A stretch of DNA of 64,000 nt, from contig NZ_BDUC01000002.1 of the NCBI RefSeq assembly GCF_002218085.1, positions 248,001 to 312,000 of the forward strand, in the 5' to 3' direction. Source of the DNA: Tolypothrix sp. NIES-4075 (lineage in GTDB: Bacteria; Cyanobacteriota; Cyanobacteriia; Cyanobacteriales; Nostocaceae). Both the position numbers and the translations under genes were made by a program. This document shows, piece by piece, positions 16,490 through 25,826 of the stretch. Numbering within the stretch: the stretch's first letter is position 1; every line of letters starts with the position of its first letter. The notes under the pieces are model-generated. The model was not told where the DNA came from. It did no database searches and saw only the letters and a program-made list of their open reading frames with translations.

Positions 16490-19462
16490 GTGGTATTACA
16501 AGTAGAAAAAAGCACTTACGAAGCGAAAACTCAAGAAATCGCCAAACAGCTTTTAGCAGCGACGCAAGAAAATCGTTCTTTCTTCGCTTCTTTGCGCGAT
16601 CAAATGCGCTGGGATGATAAATTGCTAGCTTGGGCGATGAGCAATCCTGGATTGCGGGTGCAGCTATTTCGCTTTATCGATACTTTACCCGCTTTACACA
16701 GTAAAGCAGAAATCGCGGCGCATTTACAAGAATATTTGGGAGATGATTCTGTAGAATTACCGGCTGCTCTTAAAGGGATGCTAAATTTTGCTAACCCTGA
16801 TTCTATGCCGGGACAAGTTGCCGCGACAACCGTAGGGACAGCGGTTGAAACTTTAGCACATAAATATATTTCTGGGGAAAATATTAAACAAGTCATCAAA
16901 ACGGTTGAGAAACTGCGTAAAGAAAAAATGGCTTTCACCATCGATTTGCTGGGTGAAGCGGTAATTACTGAAACTGAAGCGCAGTTTTATCTTGACCGTT
17001 ATTTGGAATTGATGCAACAACTTGCAGAAGCATCTAAGAGTTGGAGTAAAGTTCCGGCAATTGATGAAGCTGATGTTGCAAAAGTCCAGGTTTCTGTAAA
17101 GTTAACTGCGTTTTATTCGCAATTTGACCCGTTAGATGCTAAAGGTAGTGAAGAGCGAGTAAGTTCGCGGATTCGTACTTTGTTACGTCGTGCGAAAGAT
17201 AGTGGTGCTTCTGTTCACTTTGATATGGAACAGTACGCTTATAAAAACTTAACTTTCAGCATCTTGAAAAAAATCTTGCTAGAAGATGAGTTTAAGCAAC
17301 GCACAGATATTGGGATGACAATTCAAGCGTATCTGCGCGATAGTGAAGAAGATGCACGTAACTTGATAGCATGGGCAAAACAGCGCGGTTATCCGATTAC
17401 AATTCGTTTGGTAAAAGGCGCGTATTGGGATCAAGAAACGATTAAAGCTGCACAGAAACATTGGCAACAACCAGTTTACAACGATAAAGCGGCAACGGAT
17501 GCGAATTTTGAAACGATAACGCAGTTGTTGCTGGAGAATCATGAATATGTGTATGCTGCTATTGGTAGTCATAATGTGCGATCGCAAGCAAGAGCGATCG
17601 CTATAGCTGAAAGTTTAAATGTCCCCCGGCGTTGCTTTGAAATGCAAGTTCTGTACGGTATGGGTGATAAACTAGCTTCAGCTTTGGTTGATCGGGGTTA
17701 TCGAGTTCGAGTTTATTGTCCTTATGGGGAGTTATTGCCAGGAATGGCGTATTTAATTCGCCGTTTGTTGGAAAATACGGCAAATAGTTCGTTTTTGCGG
17801 CAAAATATGGAAAATCGTCCGGTTGAGGAGTTAATTGCACCACCTCTTGTCAGACAAGGAGACTTCCCCCCCTCCCCCACTCCCCCACTCCCCCCCTCCT
17901 TCTTCGCTGCGGATACGGATTATGCTGAGGAAGAAGCAATAAAGCTTTCTCAGGAAGCTTTGCAAGATGTTCGTCGGCAGTTTGGGAAGACTTATTTACC
18001 TTTGGTGAATGGGGAGTATGTAGAAACTCAGGATGTTGTTGATTCTGTTAATCCGTCGAATTTTAGTGAGATTGTGGGGAAAATTGGGCTTCTGAGTGTG
18101 GAACAAGCACAAGAAGCGATGAAAGCTGCAAAATCTGCTTTTCCTGCTTGGAGGAAAACTCCGGTGAAGCAACGTGCGGGGATTTTGCGGAAAGCTGGAG
18201 ATTTGATGGAACAACGCCGTGCTGAGTTTTCGGCTTGGATTGTTTTGGAAGTCGGTAAGCCTGTACGGGAAGCGGATGCGGAGGTTTCTGAGGCGATAGA
18301 TTTTTGTCGCTATTATGCGGATGAGATGGAACGGTTGGATAAAGGTGTTAATTACGACGTTCCGGGGGAAAATAATCGTTATATTTACCACCCACGAGGA
18401 ATTGCGGTAGTGATTTCGCCTTGGAATTTTCCTTTGGCGATCGCTTGCGGGATGACTGTTGCTGCTTTGGTTGCAGGTAATTGCACTCTCCTAAAACCGG
18501 CGGAAACTTCTTCTGTGATTGCTGCGAAGTTAACGGAGGTCTTGGTGGAAGCGGGAATACCTAAAGGTGTTTTTCAATACGTTCCGGGTAAGGGTTCGCA
18601 AGTTGGCGCTTATTTGGTGAATCATGTAGATACTCATGTCATCGCTTTTACAGGTTCGCAAGAAGTAGGTTGTCGAATTTACGCAGAAGCGGCAATTCTT
18701 AAACCCGGTCAAAAGCATATGAAGCGAGTAATTGCGGAGATGGGAGGCAAGAATGCGATTATTGTGGATGAAAGTGCTGATTTAGACGCGGCTGTTTTGG
18801 GAGTTGTACAATCGGCGTTTGGTTACAGTGGACAAAAATGTTCTGCTTGTTCGCGTGTAATTGTGGTTGAACCAATTTATAATACCTTTGTGGAGCGCTT
18901 TGTCGAAGCGACAAAATCGTTGAATATTGGCGAAGCGGATTTACCAAGTACTCAGGTAGGACCATGTATTGATGCTGCGGCACGCGATCGCATCCGCGAG
19001 TATATTCAAAAAGGACACGCTGAAGCAAAAGCTGTTTTGGAAATGTCAGCGCCCGATAATGGCTATTTTATCGGACCTGTGATTTTTAGTGAAGTATCGC
19101 CAGATTCGACAATTGCTCAACAAGAAATTTTTGGTCCGGTTGTGGCAGTAATTCGGGTCAAGGATTTTGAAGAAGCGTTGGAAGTTGCGAATGGGACAAA
19201 TTACGCTTTGACTGGAGGACTTTATTCAAGAACTCCTTCGCACATTGAACAAGCGCAGTCTGAGTTTGAAGTCGGTAATTTGTACGTTAATCGCAATATT
19301 ACAGGTGCGATCGTTGCTCGTCAACCGTTTGGTGGATTTAAGCTTTCGGGAGTAGGTTCTAAGGCTGGAGGTCCCGATTACCTGTTACAATTCTTAGAAC
19401 CACGCACAATAACGGAAAATATTCAACGTCAAGGTTTTGCACCGATTGAAGGTGCAGATTAA
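16490..19462 (+). CDS. putA: Bifunctional proline dehydrogenase / P5C dehydrogenase PutA
   Basis: About 990 residues. Converts proline to glutamate in two steps: FAD-dependent proline dehydrogenase (roughly residues 60-430; VKLTAFYSQFDP, LRRAKDSGASVHFDMEQY, RLVKGAYWDQE, CFEMQVLYGM, VYCPYGELLPGMAYLIRR) then NAD-dependent P5C dehydrogenase (from ~500; SPWNFPLAIACG, FTGSQEVG, EMGGKNAI, catalytic Cys in GQKCSACSR, IFGPVVAV). No N-terminal DNA-binding domain, so not a repressor. GTG 16490 is preferred because AAGGA lies just upstream; an in-frame ATG at 16481 overlaps that Shine-Dalgarno. Between the domains sits a Pro-rich linker (FPPSPTPPLPPSFF) encoded by C-rich DNA like the intergenic repeats. 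Confidence 0.95.
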   Translation: MVLQVEKSTYEAKTQEIAKQLLAATQENRSFFASLRDQMRWDDKLLAWAMSNPGLRVQLFRFIDTLPALHSKAEIAAHLQEYLGDDSVELPAALKGMLNFANPDSMPGQVAATTVGTAVETLAHKYISGENIKQVIKTVEKLRKEKMAFTIDLLGEAVITETEAQFYLDRYLELMQQLAEASKSWSKVPAIDEADVAKVQVSVKLTAFYSQFDPLDAKGSEERVSSRIRTLLRRAKDSGASVHFDMEQYAYKNLTFSILKKILLEDEFKQRTDIGMTIQAYLRDSEEDARNLIAWAKQRGYPITIRLVKGAYWDQETIKAAQKHWQQPVYNDKAATDANFETITQLLLENHEYVYAAIGSHNVRSQARAIAIAESLNVPRRCFEMQVLYGMGDKLASALVDRGYRVRVYCPYGELLPGMAYLIRRLLENTANSSFLRQNMENRPVEELIAPPLVRQGDFPPSPTPPLPPSFFAADTDYAEEEAIKLSQEALQDVRRQFGKTYLPLVNGEYVETQDVVDSVNPSNFSEIVGKIGLLSVEQAQEAMKAAKSAFPAWRKTPVKQRAGILRKAGDLMEQRRAEFSAWIVLEVGKPVREADAEVSEAIDFCRYYADEMERLDKGVNYDVPGENNRYIYHPRGIAVVISPWNFPLAIACGMTVAALVAGNCTLLKPAETSSVIAAKLTEVLVEAGIPKGVFQYVPGKGSQVGAYLVNHVDTHVIAFTGSQEVGCRIYAEAAILKPGQKHMKRVIAEMGGKNAIIVDESADLDAAVLGVVQSAFGYSGQKCSACSRVIVVEPIYNTFVERFVEATKSLNIGEADLPSTQVGPCIDAAARDRIREYIQKGHAEAKAVLEMSAPDNGYFIGPVIFSEVSPDSTIAQQEIFGPVVAVIRVKDFEEALEVANGTNYALTGGLYSRTPSHIEQAQSEFEVGNLYVNRNITGAIVARQPFGGFKLSGVGSKAGGPDYLLQFLEPRTITENIQRQGFAPIEGAD

Positions 19463-19465
19463 TGT

Positions 19466-19494
19466 AGGGGTGGGGTTTCCCCACCCTATTTTAT
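19466..19494 (+). terminator. Intrinsic terminator after putA
   Basis: GGGTGGGG, TTT loop, CCCCACCC, then ATTTTAT, starting 5 bp after the stop codon. A compact GC-rich stem followed by a T-rich run. Confidence 0.75.
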
Positions 19495-19498
19495 ATCG

Positions 19499-19571
19499 AA
19501 CCGCGTTCGCGGAGCGTCTCGAAGAGAAGGGCGCAAAGAACGCGTTCAAGTAGCGTCTCCGACAGGAGAAG
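19499..19571. repeat. Dispersed GCGTCTCGAAGAGAAG-type repeat
   Basis: Contains CGCGTTCGCGGAGCGTCTCG and a second GCGTCTCCGACAGGAGA stretch. Related to the copy at 1165-1215. It ends immediately before the GNAT gene and may supply its AGGAGAAG ribosome-binding site. Confidence 0.6.
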
Positions 19572-19582
19572 AAAAGAGTTTG

Positions 19583-20014
19583 ATGAGTGATTTAGTTGTT
19601 AGATTAGCGGATTTTTCGGAGTTTTCGCAGATTAAGACTATTAGAAAGGTCGTTTTTCAAGAGGAACAAGAAGTTGAAGAAGCTTTAGAGTTTGACGGTA
19701 AAGATGAAATATGCGACCATTTGATTGCTTTTTTGGATGATAAAGCTGTGGGAACGGCGAGGATAAGATATATAGATGATAAAACTGTCAAAATAGAAAG
19801 GCTTGCTGTATTATCTACGGTTAGAGGTCAAGGTATTGGTAAGAAAATTATCGAAGAGGCGTTGTTAATTATAGCAAACAAAAAGATTCCGGAAGTTGTG
19901 ATTAACGCGCAAGAGTATGTAAAAGGTTTATACTATAAATTCGGTTTTGCCGAAGAGGGAGAAATATTTATAGAAGCGGGTATTCCTCATGTCAAAATGA
20001 GGAAAAAGTTGTAG
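19583..20014 (+). CDS. GNAT family N-acetyltransferase
   Basis: 143 residues from ATG 19583; TTG directly before it is also open. AGGAGAAG lies upstream. The GNAT core is clear: KIERLAVLSTVRGQGIGKKI contains the R/Q-x-x-G-x-G acetyl-CoA pyrophosphate loop, followed by the motif B region YYKFGFAEEGE and IPHVKMRKKL. Similar to the ElaA/YjcF-like small acetyltransferases. The acceptor substrate is unknown. It follows putA by ~120 bp but after a terminator, so probably an independent unit. Confidence 0.85.
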   Translation: MSDLVVRLADFSEFSQIKTIRKVVFQEEQEVEEALEFDGKDEICDHLIAFLDDKAVGTARIRYIDDKTVKIERLAVLSTVRGQGIGKKIIEEALLIIANKKIPEVVINAQEYVKGLYYKFGFAEEGEIFIEAGIPHVKMRKKL

Positions 20015-20113
20015 AGACGTTCCGGTGGAACGTCTGTACGAAAGTTAGGATTTTATATAAATTTATAATTTATAATTCTTCACTTTTAACTGATCGCAGA
20101 AGCGAAGCGATTT

Positions 20114-22777
20114 ATGGCTGCCAAAAAAAAGGGAAATAAGTATAATAGTCTGCTGATTCTGGGGTTAATTTGGCTGATATCGGCTTTATGCGATCGCATT
20201 TGGTTTACACTAGATCGCTCAGTTCCAAGTTGGGATCAAGCAGATTACCTAACCGGCACGTTAAACTATTGGCGAGCGTTACAAAATGCTCAATGGTCAG
20301 ATGCAGAATGGTGGCAAGGTTTTTGGTTGCTATCTTCCAAAATACCGCCTTTAACTTACATTATTACAGCTATTTTTCAAAATATCTTTGGAAAAAGTGC
20401 AGATCAAGCTACTTTAGTAATGCTGTTATTTAGCGGGATTTTACTTTTGTCAGTTTATGGTTTAGGTAAAGTGCTATTTAACGAGTCTGTAGGTTTATGG
20501 GCAGCTGCATTATGTCAAATTTTACCCGGTCTTTATCGCCTACGTTTAGAATTTCTCTTAGATTATCCCCTCGCATCTGTCGTTACTTTAAGTTTTTATT
20601 GCCTCACAGCTTGGACAGTTAGGGGAGACAGGGAGACTTGGAGACTTGGAGACTTGGAGACTTGGAGACAAGGAGAATTTTTGAATAATACTCCCCATCC
20701 CCCCATCCCCCCATCCCCCCATCCCCCTCTCCCCTCCCTTCTCTGGGCAGGTGCTTTTGGTTTATCGTTAGGATTGGCGTTGTTAGTAAAGCAAACTGCG
20801 TTATTCTTTTTATTAACGCCGATCGCTTGGGTAGGATTTGCAGCATTACGTCAACGACGATGGGGACGTTTAGCACAGCTACTAGGTAGTTTATGCTTGT
20901 CTGTATTGGTGTTTGCTCCCTGGTATCGTACCAATTGGTTAATTATCCTTACTTCTGGTAAGCGAGCAACATTAGATTCTGCTATTGCTGAACATGAAGC
21001 ACCTTTAAATACACTACAAGCTTGGACTTATTATTGGCATCAATTACCCAATCAAGTTTCTTTACCTTTATTGCTTGTACCTATATTTGCCTTACTACTC
21101 TATTGGGGACATGTTAGGGAAGAAAGACAAAAAGACAAGGAGACAAAAAGACAAGGAGACAAAAAGACAAGGAGAAATTTGCAAAATTCTTTTCTCCCCA
21201 TCCCCCCCTCTTCCCCTCTCCCCCTCTCCCCCTCTCCCCCAACTTCCTACTCCCTAAAATGGATCGCAATATTTTGGGTGGGAAGTTATCTATTATCATC
21301 CCTCAACCCTAACAAGGACGATCGCTATGTCTTACCCTACTTACCAGTATTGTCATTATTCTTGGCTTATGGGTTAACTTGTTCTCGTCATCTTTGGGGA
21401 AAGCGTACCCGCTTTTATACTGTTGGTTTGGCAATAATTTTGATGTTATTCAACTTGTTTCCTGTCGGAGGTGTTTTGGGTGGTTGGATGACGCAAACTT
21501 TAAGTCCGCGATCGCAGCATTATCCTTATTTAGGAATTGAGTTACCGCACCGACAAGTAATTGCCCAGATTATCCAAACAGAACCATATCTGCGTTCTAC
21601 GCTGGGAGTTTTGCCTTCTACTGCTAAAATTAACCAGCACAATTTAAATTATTATGGGGCATTAGAGAATTTTCAAGTTTATGGACGACAGGTAGGAATA
21701 AGGAAAAAGTTTCTTGAACAAGATAGGCGATCGCTTTCTTGGTTTCTCACCAAAACTGGCAATCAAGGTTCAATTCCCGAAACCCAAGCTGCCATAGTTG
21801 AAGCTGTGCAAACATCACCAGATTTCCAGCTAAATAAGTCTTGGAAGTTACCCGATCACAGTCTTCTGAAACTTTATCATCAAAAGCTGCCACCGATAGA
21901 AGTAAAATCTTTATCGGCAATAACTCCCCGTCGGATTATTCTATCACGAGTCACAGTCCCCAAAAAAGCGCCGCCAGGAATACCTGTACCTGTAACTTAT
22001 GAGTGGTCTGGTTCCTCGCAAGAGTTACAACAAGGTTTGGTATTATTAACTTGGCGAAACACCAATAATTCCAAATGGTTACACGATCACGGTATCGCAA
22101 TGGGCAATTTGCATTCCACTTCAAATCAGCATTTATCAGTTATTGAAAGAATGGCGATGCTACCAAGTGCCGATACACCACCAGGAATTTACACCTTAGA
22201 AGCAGCTTATCTCAATCGAGTTTCTGGCGAAATTTATCCGATTAAAGTGCCCAAAGTTACTTTGCAAATCGACCCTCAAGCCACCGCTACACCAGCACCT
22301 GAGTTAGATTTAGTAACGCAATTACGCATATTAGGAGCTAATTTATCCAAAGGTGCATCGGCACTAGAACAAATATTTGATGAAGTTGGACGTATTAATC
22401 AATACGATCCAACTCAGGATTATTTGGTACAAGGAAGATTAACATTAGGATATAGATTAGAGCATATTGCTCAAAATCGTGATTGGGCGTATGCTTTAGC
22501 TTTAGCAAATGTATTGCAAACAAGAGTCAATGATGCGATCGCATCTTTTACTAAAGTAATTCAGTTAGACGCAGAAAATCCCTATGCTTACGGCTATCTA
22601 GCATTTGTCCATCTCTATAATTGGCAACCAGTAGCAGCGCAAAAATCCCTACAACCCGGTTTAGCCAAAAACCCCAACATAACTGAACTAAAGGGACTTT
22701 CAGCAGTTGCCTACCTCATGCAAGGAAACATAATTAAAGCATGGCAGATTTATCAAGAATTTAAAGGGAATGGCTAA
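20114..22777 (+). CDS. GT39-like multi-pass membrane glycosyltransferase with C-terminal TPR
   Basis: 887 residues. The N-terminal ~470 residues contain about ten hydrophobic segments and the WDQADY motif in the first periplasmic loop (SVPSWDQADYLTG), the acidic site expected in PMT/ArnT-like (GT39) glycosyltransferases that use polyprenyl-phosphate sugars. A soluble part follows with a beta-sandwich-like region (TVPKKAPPGIPVPVTYEWSG) and two TPR-like helices near the C-terminus (INDAIASFTKVIQLDAEN, NWQPVAAQKSLQPG). Two low-complexity stretches (20626-20742 and 21115-21245) encode Trp/Leu/Arg- and Lys/Arg-rich then Pro/Ser-rich loops and look like intergenic repeats captured in frame. Sugar and acceptor unknown; probably envelope glycosylation. 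Confidence 0.75.
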   Translation: MAAKKKGNKYNSLLILGLIWLISALCDRIWFTLDRSVPSWDQADYLTGTLNYWRALQNAQWSDAEWWQGFWLLSSKIPPLTYIITAIFQNIFGKSADQATLVMLLFSGILLLSVYGLGKVLFNESVGLWAAALCQILPGLYRLRLEFLLDYPLASVVTLSFYCLTAWTVRGDRETWRLGDLETWRQGEFLNNTPHPPIPPSPHPPLPSLLWAGAFGLSLGLALLVKQTALFFLLTPIAWVGFAALRQRRWGRLAQLLGSLCLSVLVFAPWYRTNWLIILTSGKRATLDSAIAEHEAPLNTLQAWTYYWHQLPNQVSLPLLLVPIFALLLYWGHVREERQKDKETKRQGDKKTRRNLQNSFLPIPPSSPLPLSPSPPTSYSLKWIAIFWVGSYLLSSLNPNKDDRYVLPYLPVLSLFLAYGLTCSRHLWGKRTRFYTVGLAIILMLFNLFPVGGVLGGWMTQTLSPRSQHYPYLGIELPHRQVIAQIIQTEPYLRSTLGVLPSTAKINQHNLNYYGALENFQVYGRQVGIRKKFLEQDRRSLSWFLTKTGNQGSIPETQAAIVEAVQTSPDFQLNKSWKLPDHSLLKLYHQKLPPIEVKSLSAITPRRIILSRVTVPKKAPPGIPVPVTYEWSGSSQELQQGLVLLTWRNTNNSKWLHDHGIAMGNLHSTSNQHLSVIERMAMLPSADTPPGIYTLEAAYLNRVSGEIYPIKVPKVTLQIDPQATATPAPELDLVTQLRILGANLSKGASALEQIFDEVGRINQYDPTQDYLVQGRLTLGYRLEHIAQNRDWAYALALANVLQTRVNDAIASFTKVIQLDAENPYAYGYLAFVHLYNWQPVAAQKSLQPGLAKNPNITELKGLSAVAYLMQGNIIKAWQIYQEFKGNG

Positions 22778-22799
22778 TGGGGAATGGGCTTTTTTAATT

Positions 22800-22920
22800 T
22801 GGGTCAAAGGGGAGGCAGTGCGGTGAGACCAGCCCCCGACGGGCGCGGTCTCCCTGATCGATGGGGGACTGGCGAACCCGGAGGGTCTTGGGGTCGGACC
22901 AAGTGCAGCACCTGCCTATG
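22800..22920. ncRNA. GC-rich structured block, candidate non-coding RNA
   Basis: About 120 bp, much richer in G+C than its surroundings and not explained by either neighbour. Outer arms AGGCAG-TGC (22812-22820) and GCACCTGCCT (22908-22917) pair with one bulge. Inside are GAGACC/GGTCTC (22825-22852) capped by GCCC-CCGAC-GGGC, then ACCC-GGA-GGGT, then CTTGG/CCAAG. The nested stems give a multi-branch fold on either strand. It resembles in style the HEARO/omega-type RNAs that occur without a nuclease in some cyanobacteria, but this identification is a guess. Confidence 0.4.
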
Positions 22921-22976
22921 ATTGGGGAAAGGGTAAAGGTATGGAAATAGAGAGTTATTTAAATCACTCCTGGGAT

Positions 22977-23081
22977 ATTTTTCTTTCCCTTTCCCCCTCC
23001 TCAATGGGTAATGGGTAATGGGTAAAAACTATTAGCAATTACCAATTCGCAATTACCAATTCCCAATTACCCATTACCCAA
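22977..23081. repeat. GGGTAATG / CCATTACC heptamer arrays
   Basis: AATGGGTAATGGGTAATGGG then TTACCAATTCGCAATTACC and CCCATTACCC units. Same family as 383-441, 26755-26800, 50147-50298 and 58220-58285. The array runs into the stop end of the histidine kinase gene. Confidence 0.8.
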
Positions 23082-25247
23082 ATATCGCATTAATATTGAC
23101 TCTAATTGAACGATACCAATCGGTTTGCTGAGATAGTCGTTAGCACCAGCTTGCCACAAGCGTTCCGTAAGGTTGCGGTACTCCGCATCCCGCTCTACAG
23201 TCATTGCCATTGGTGTCATAATTACCACCGGCAAATCTTGCCAAGAAGGTATCTGTCGCACAAGATTCAGTAAATCCCATCCGCTAACATCTCCACTTAA
23301 ATGCACATCTAACAAAATTAAATCTGGTTGAAAATTTCTTACCCAATGCAAGAAGCTGTTTGAGTCACCTGTTTTCTCCACCTCATAGCCAATTGTCTCA
23401 AGATAATCTTGCAGCAACCTAGCAGTGTTTTCCTCGTCTTCCACAAGCAAGATGCGTTTATTAATTGTAGTAGCGGGGACACTCGGACTAGGGGACACAG
23501 GAAAAGAAACTTTAGAAGAATTATTTTCTTCCCCCCGCTCCGGTGCTGAATGATGAATTTGATTTGGTAGAAACAGCATAAATTGACTACCTTCTCCCAA
23601 AGTCGATTCTACTGTCACATCTCCACCATGCATCCGTGCTAACTTGCGTGTCAAAGCTAAACCTAAACCAGTACCTTCGTACTCGCGATTTAAGCGGCTG
23701 TCAAGCTGTTTAAACGGTTCAAACAAAAATTGAAACTGACTTGAGTCGATACCAATACCCGTATCGGAAACTGTAAACATCATCCCTTGCGGTACTTTTT
23801 TCACCGTCAGCGAGACTTTACCCGCTGGGGTGAATTTAATCGCATTCGTGAGCAGATTTAATAGCATTTGTTTAATTCGTCGCTCGTCGGCAATGCAAAC
23901 GTCTGCCTCTGGATATATTTCGGTTGTGAGTTGCAATTTTTTTTCTAAAGCGCGATCGCACACTGTCGATATTACAGAGTTACAAATATCTTGCACTTGC
24001 AAAGGTAACAGCGTTAATTCTTCTTTGCCGGCTTCTACCCTAGACAAATCAAGGATATCGTTAATCAGTGCCAGCAACTGTTCACCACTACTATATATAT
24101 AATTTACATATTCTTCTTGCTTATCATTGAGTGTGCCTACTATTTTTTGTTGCAGCAACTGAGATAACCCCATAATTGCATTCAGAGGTGTACGCAGTTC
24201 ATGGCTCATAGTTGCTAAAAATTCACTTTTTGCCCGACTGCTTACTTCTGCTGCTTCTTTAGTTTTAAGCAATTTTAACTCAGTTCGCTTGCGTTGTGTG
24301 ATATCTTCTATAATGGTGAGGAAAAATTCCGGTTGATTATTTGTGTCGCAAATCAAAGAAACGGAAATGTGAGTCCAAACTAAGCTACCGTCTTTATGTT
24401 GAAAACGCAATTCTTTCTTGAAGCAATCCCGATTTTCTGCTACTATTTGTTGGTACTGTAAATCTGTAGTCAAATCTTCTGAATAAATATAATCTGTAAG
24501 CCGTTTGTCGCATAGTTCTTCTTGATTGTAACCTAGCATCTGACATAAAGCCGGATTACTATCTACTATTCGTTCATCCATATTTGCCAAGCTAATACCA
24601 ATAGAAGAACGCTCAAACATTGCCCGGAATTTTGCCTCACTTTTTCTTAGTGCTGACTGGGCAGCGTTTCGCTCGCTAATTTCGATTGCTAGCTTGACGA
24701 AATCTGCAATTGAGGCAGCAAAATTCTCTTCCTCCAAAGTCCATTGCCGAACACTGTTAATGTGTTGGTGACAAACTACCCCCACCAATCGATTTCCTAA
24801 CCAAATCGGTGCATACAGCACCGATGTAACCCCAAGCATAGAAAGATAAGACTTGGAGAATTCTTGGGTTCTTTTGTCGTTGAAAATATCATTTACTGCA
24901 ATGCTACGTTCCTCTTCCAGAGCTTGAAAATAAGCTGGACAATTTGCTTTTAAAAGGGAAAGACCGGCGGTATGTTGATTTGTGCTGACATCATATAAAT
25001 CAATGCATTCAATTTTTGATTCGTCTGAGCTGTATAACCATACTCCAACTCGCTGCACTAAAAGCGATCGCGCTGCTGCTTCGGTGATTTCCTTTAACGT
25101 CGCATTCAGATTGCCTTGCTCGAATGTATTGCTTTTTGCCAGTTGCATTAGTGTCTGACTTTGCGATCGCAGATAATTTTCCCGTATGAGCAAATCCTCT
25201 TCCATTTGCTTGCATTCTGTAATATCTCTCACTGCCAACACTCGCAT
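23067..25247 (-). CDS. Hybrid sensor histidine kinase / response regulator (5' part displaced by frameshift)
   Basis: 726 residues from an ATG that has AGGAG six bases upstream. Order: end of a PAS-associated segment (MRVLAVRDITECKQ), GAF domain (~40-190), PAS plus PAC (~205-325; SIGISLANMDERIVDSN, ITQRKRTE), HisKA with phospho-His in FLATMSHELRTPLNAI, HATPase_c (NLLTNAIKF, DTGIGID, GTGLGLALTRK), a Ser/Pro linker, and a receiver domain (KRILLVEDEENTA, phospho-Asp in LILLDVHLS, Lys in LSKPIG). No membrane helix, so a soluble sensor, probably of light or redox via GAF. The ORF starts mid-domain: the missing first PAS is encoded upstream in another frame (25248-25542). Either a two-indel mutation or a sequence error; the remaining protein could still signal. 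Confidence 0.85.
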   Translation of the reverse strand: MRVLAVRDITECKQMEEDLLIRENYLRSQSQTLMQLAKSNTFEQGNLNATLKEITEAAARSLLVQRVGVWLYSSDESKIECIDLYDVSTNQHTAGLSLLKANCPAYFQALEEERSIAVNDIFNDKRTQEFSKSYLSMLGVTSVLYAPIWLGNRLVGVVCHQHINSVRQWTLEEENFAASIADFVKLAIEISERNAAQSALRKSEAKFRAMFERSSIGISLANMDERIVDSNPALCQMLGYNQEELCDKRLTDYIYSEDLTTDLQYQQIVAENRDCFKKELRFQHKDGSLVWTHISVSLICDTNNQPEFFLTIIEDITQRKRTELKLLKTKEAAEVSSRAKSEFLATMSHELRTPLNAIMGLSQLLQQKIVGTLNDKQEEYVNYIYSSGEQLLALINDILDLSRVEAGKEELTLLPLQVQDICNSVISTVCDRALEKKLQLTTEIYPEADVCIADERRIKQMLLNLLTNAIKFTPAGKVSLTVKKVPQGMMFTVSDTGIGIDSSQFQFLFEPFKQLDSRLNREYEGTGLGLALTRKLARMHGGDVTVESTLGEGSQFMLFLPNQIHHSAPERGEENNSSKVSFPVSPSPSVPATTINKRILLVEDEENTARLLQDYLETIGYEVEKTGDSNSFLHWVRNFQPDLILLDVHLSGDVSGWDLLNLVRQIPSWQDLPVVIMTPMAMTVERDAEYRNLTERLWQAGANDYLSKPIGIVQLESILMRYLGNG

Positions 25248-25542
25248 TTGTTGCTCCTGGAAATGACTTTGCTTTGAAGTTCAACGGTCAAAGTGGAACC
25301 GTTTTTTTTACTACAACGACTTCATCGGGTTTTTCATAATTAGAAAGAATATTTTTTCTGATTAACTTTTGTGATGGTATAACTTCAAAACTGTTTTTAC
25401 CAATCTGTTCCCTAACTTCATAATTAGTCATTGTCACGAAAGCATGATTCACATTTAAAATAATTTCGTCGTCATTATGTACTATTATCCCTTCATACGT
25501 TGCTGCACGGAAGTAACGTATATTGACTTTGCTATCAAACAT
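25248..25542 (-). pseudogene. Frameshifted N-terminal PAS domain of the hybrid histidine kinase
   Basis: Reading from ATG 25542 gives MFDSKVNIRYFRAATYEGI, then VNHAFVTMTNYEVREQIG and KPDEVVVVKKTVPL stop. The stop follows a run of eight A (T in the given strand, 25302-25309). One extra A would continue as KKNGSTLTVELQSKVIS. A second missing base in the GGAAA at 25259-25263 would restore FQEQQMRVLAVRDITE and join the downstream ORF. Both breaks are at homopolymers, so sequencing error is as likely as mutation. Confidence 0.75.
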
Positions 25543-25826
25543 AGTAGATAAATATAATATATTTTTATCCTTAAATGATAAATCTAATATAGCTATAATA
25601 AGTGTTCGCAAAGACAAAGAAATTTAATGATTTTCTATAGTACTGGTTAATTTCGGTAGTTCCAAATGACCAATTACAGTAAAAAAGTGATGAAGATGCT
25701 CTTTATCTACCCTGTGCCTATATTTATATCTTTCCACTGACACTTGTGCATTCTCCTAAAGAAAGATACATAATAAGACCGAATTTTGCGACAATTGAAA
25801 TAATAAGCTGTTGCGAAGGTGGAGCA

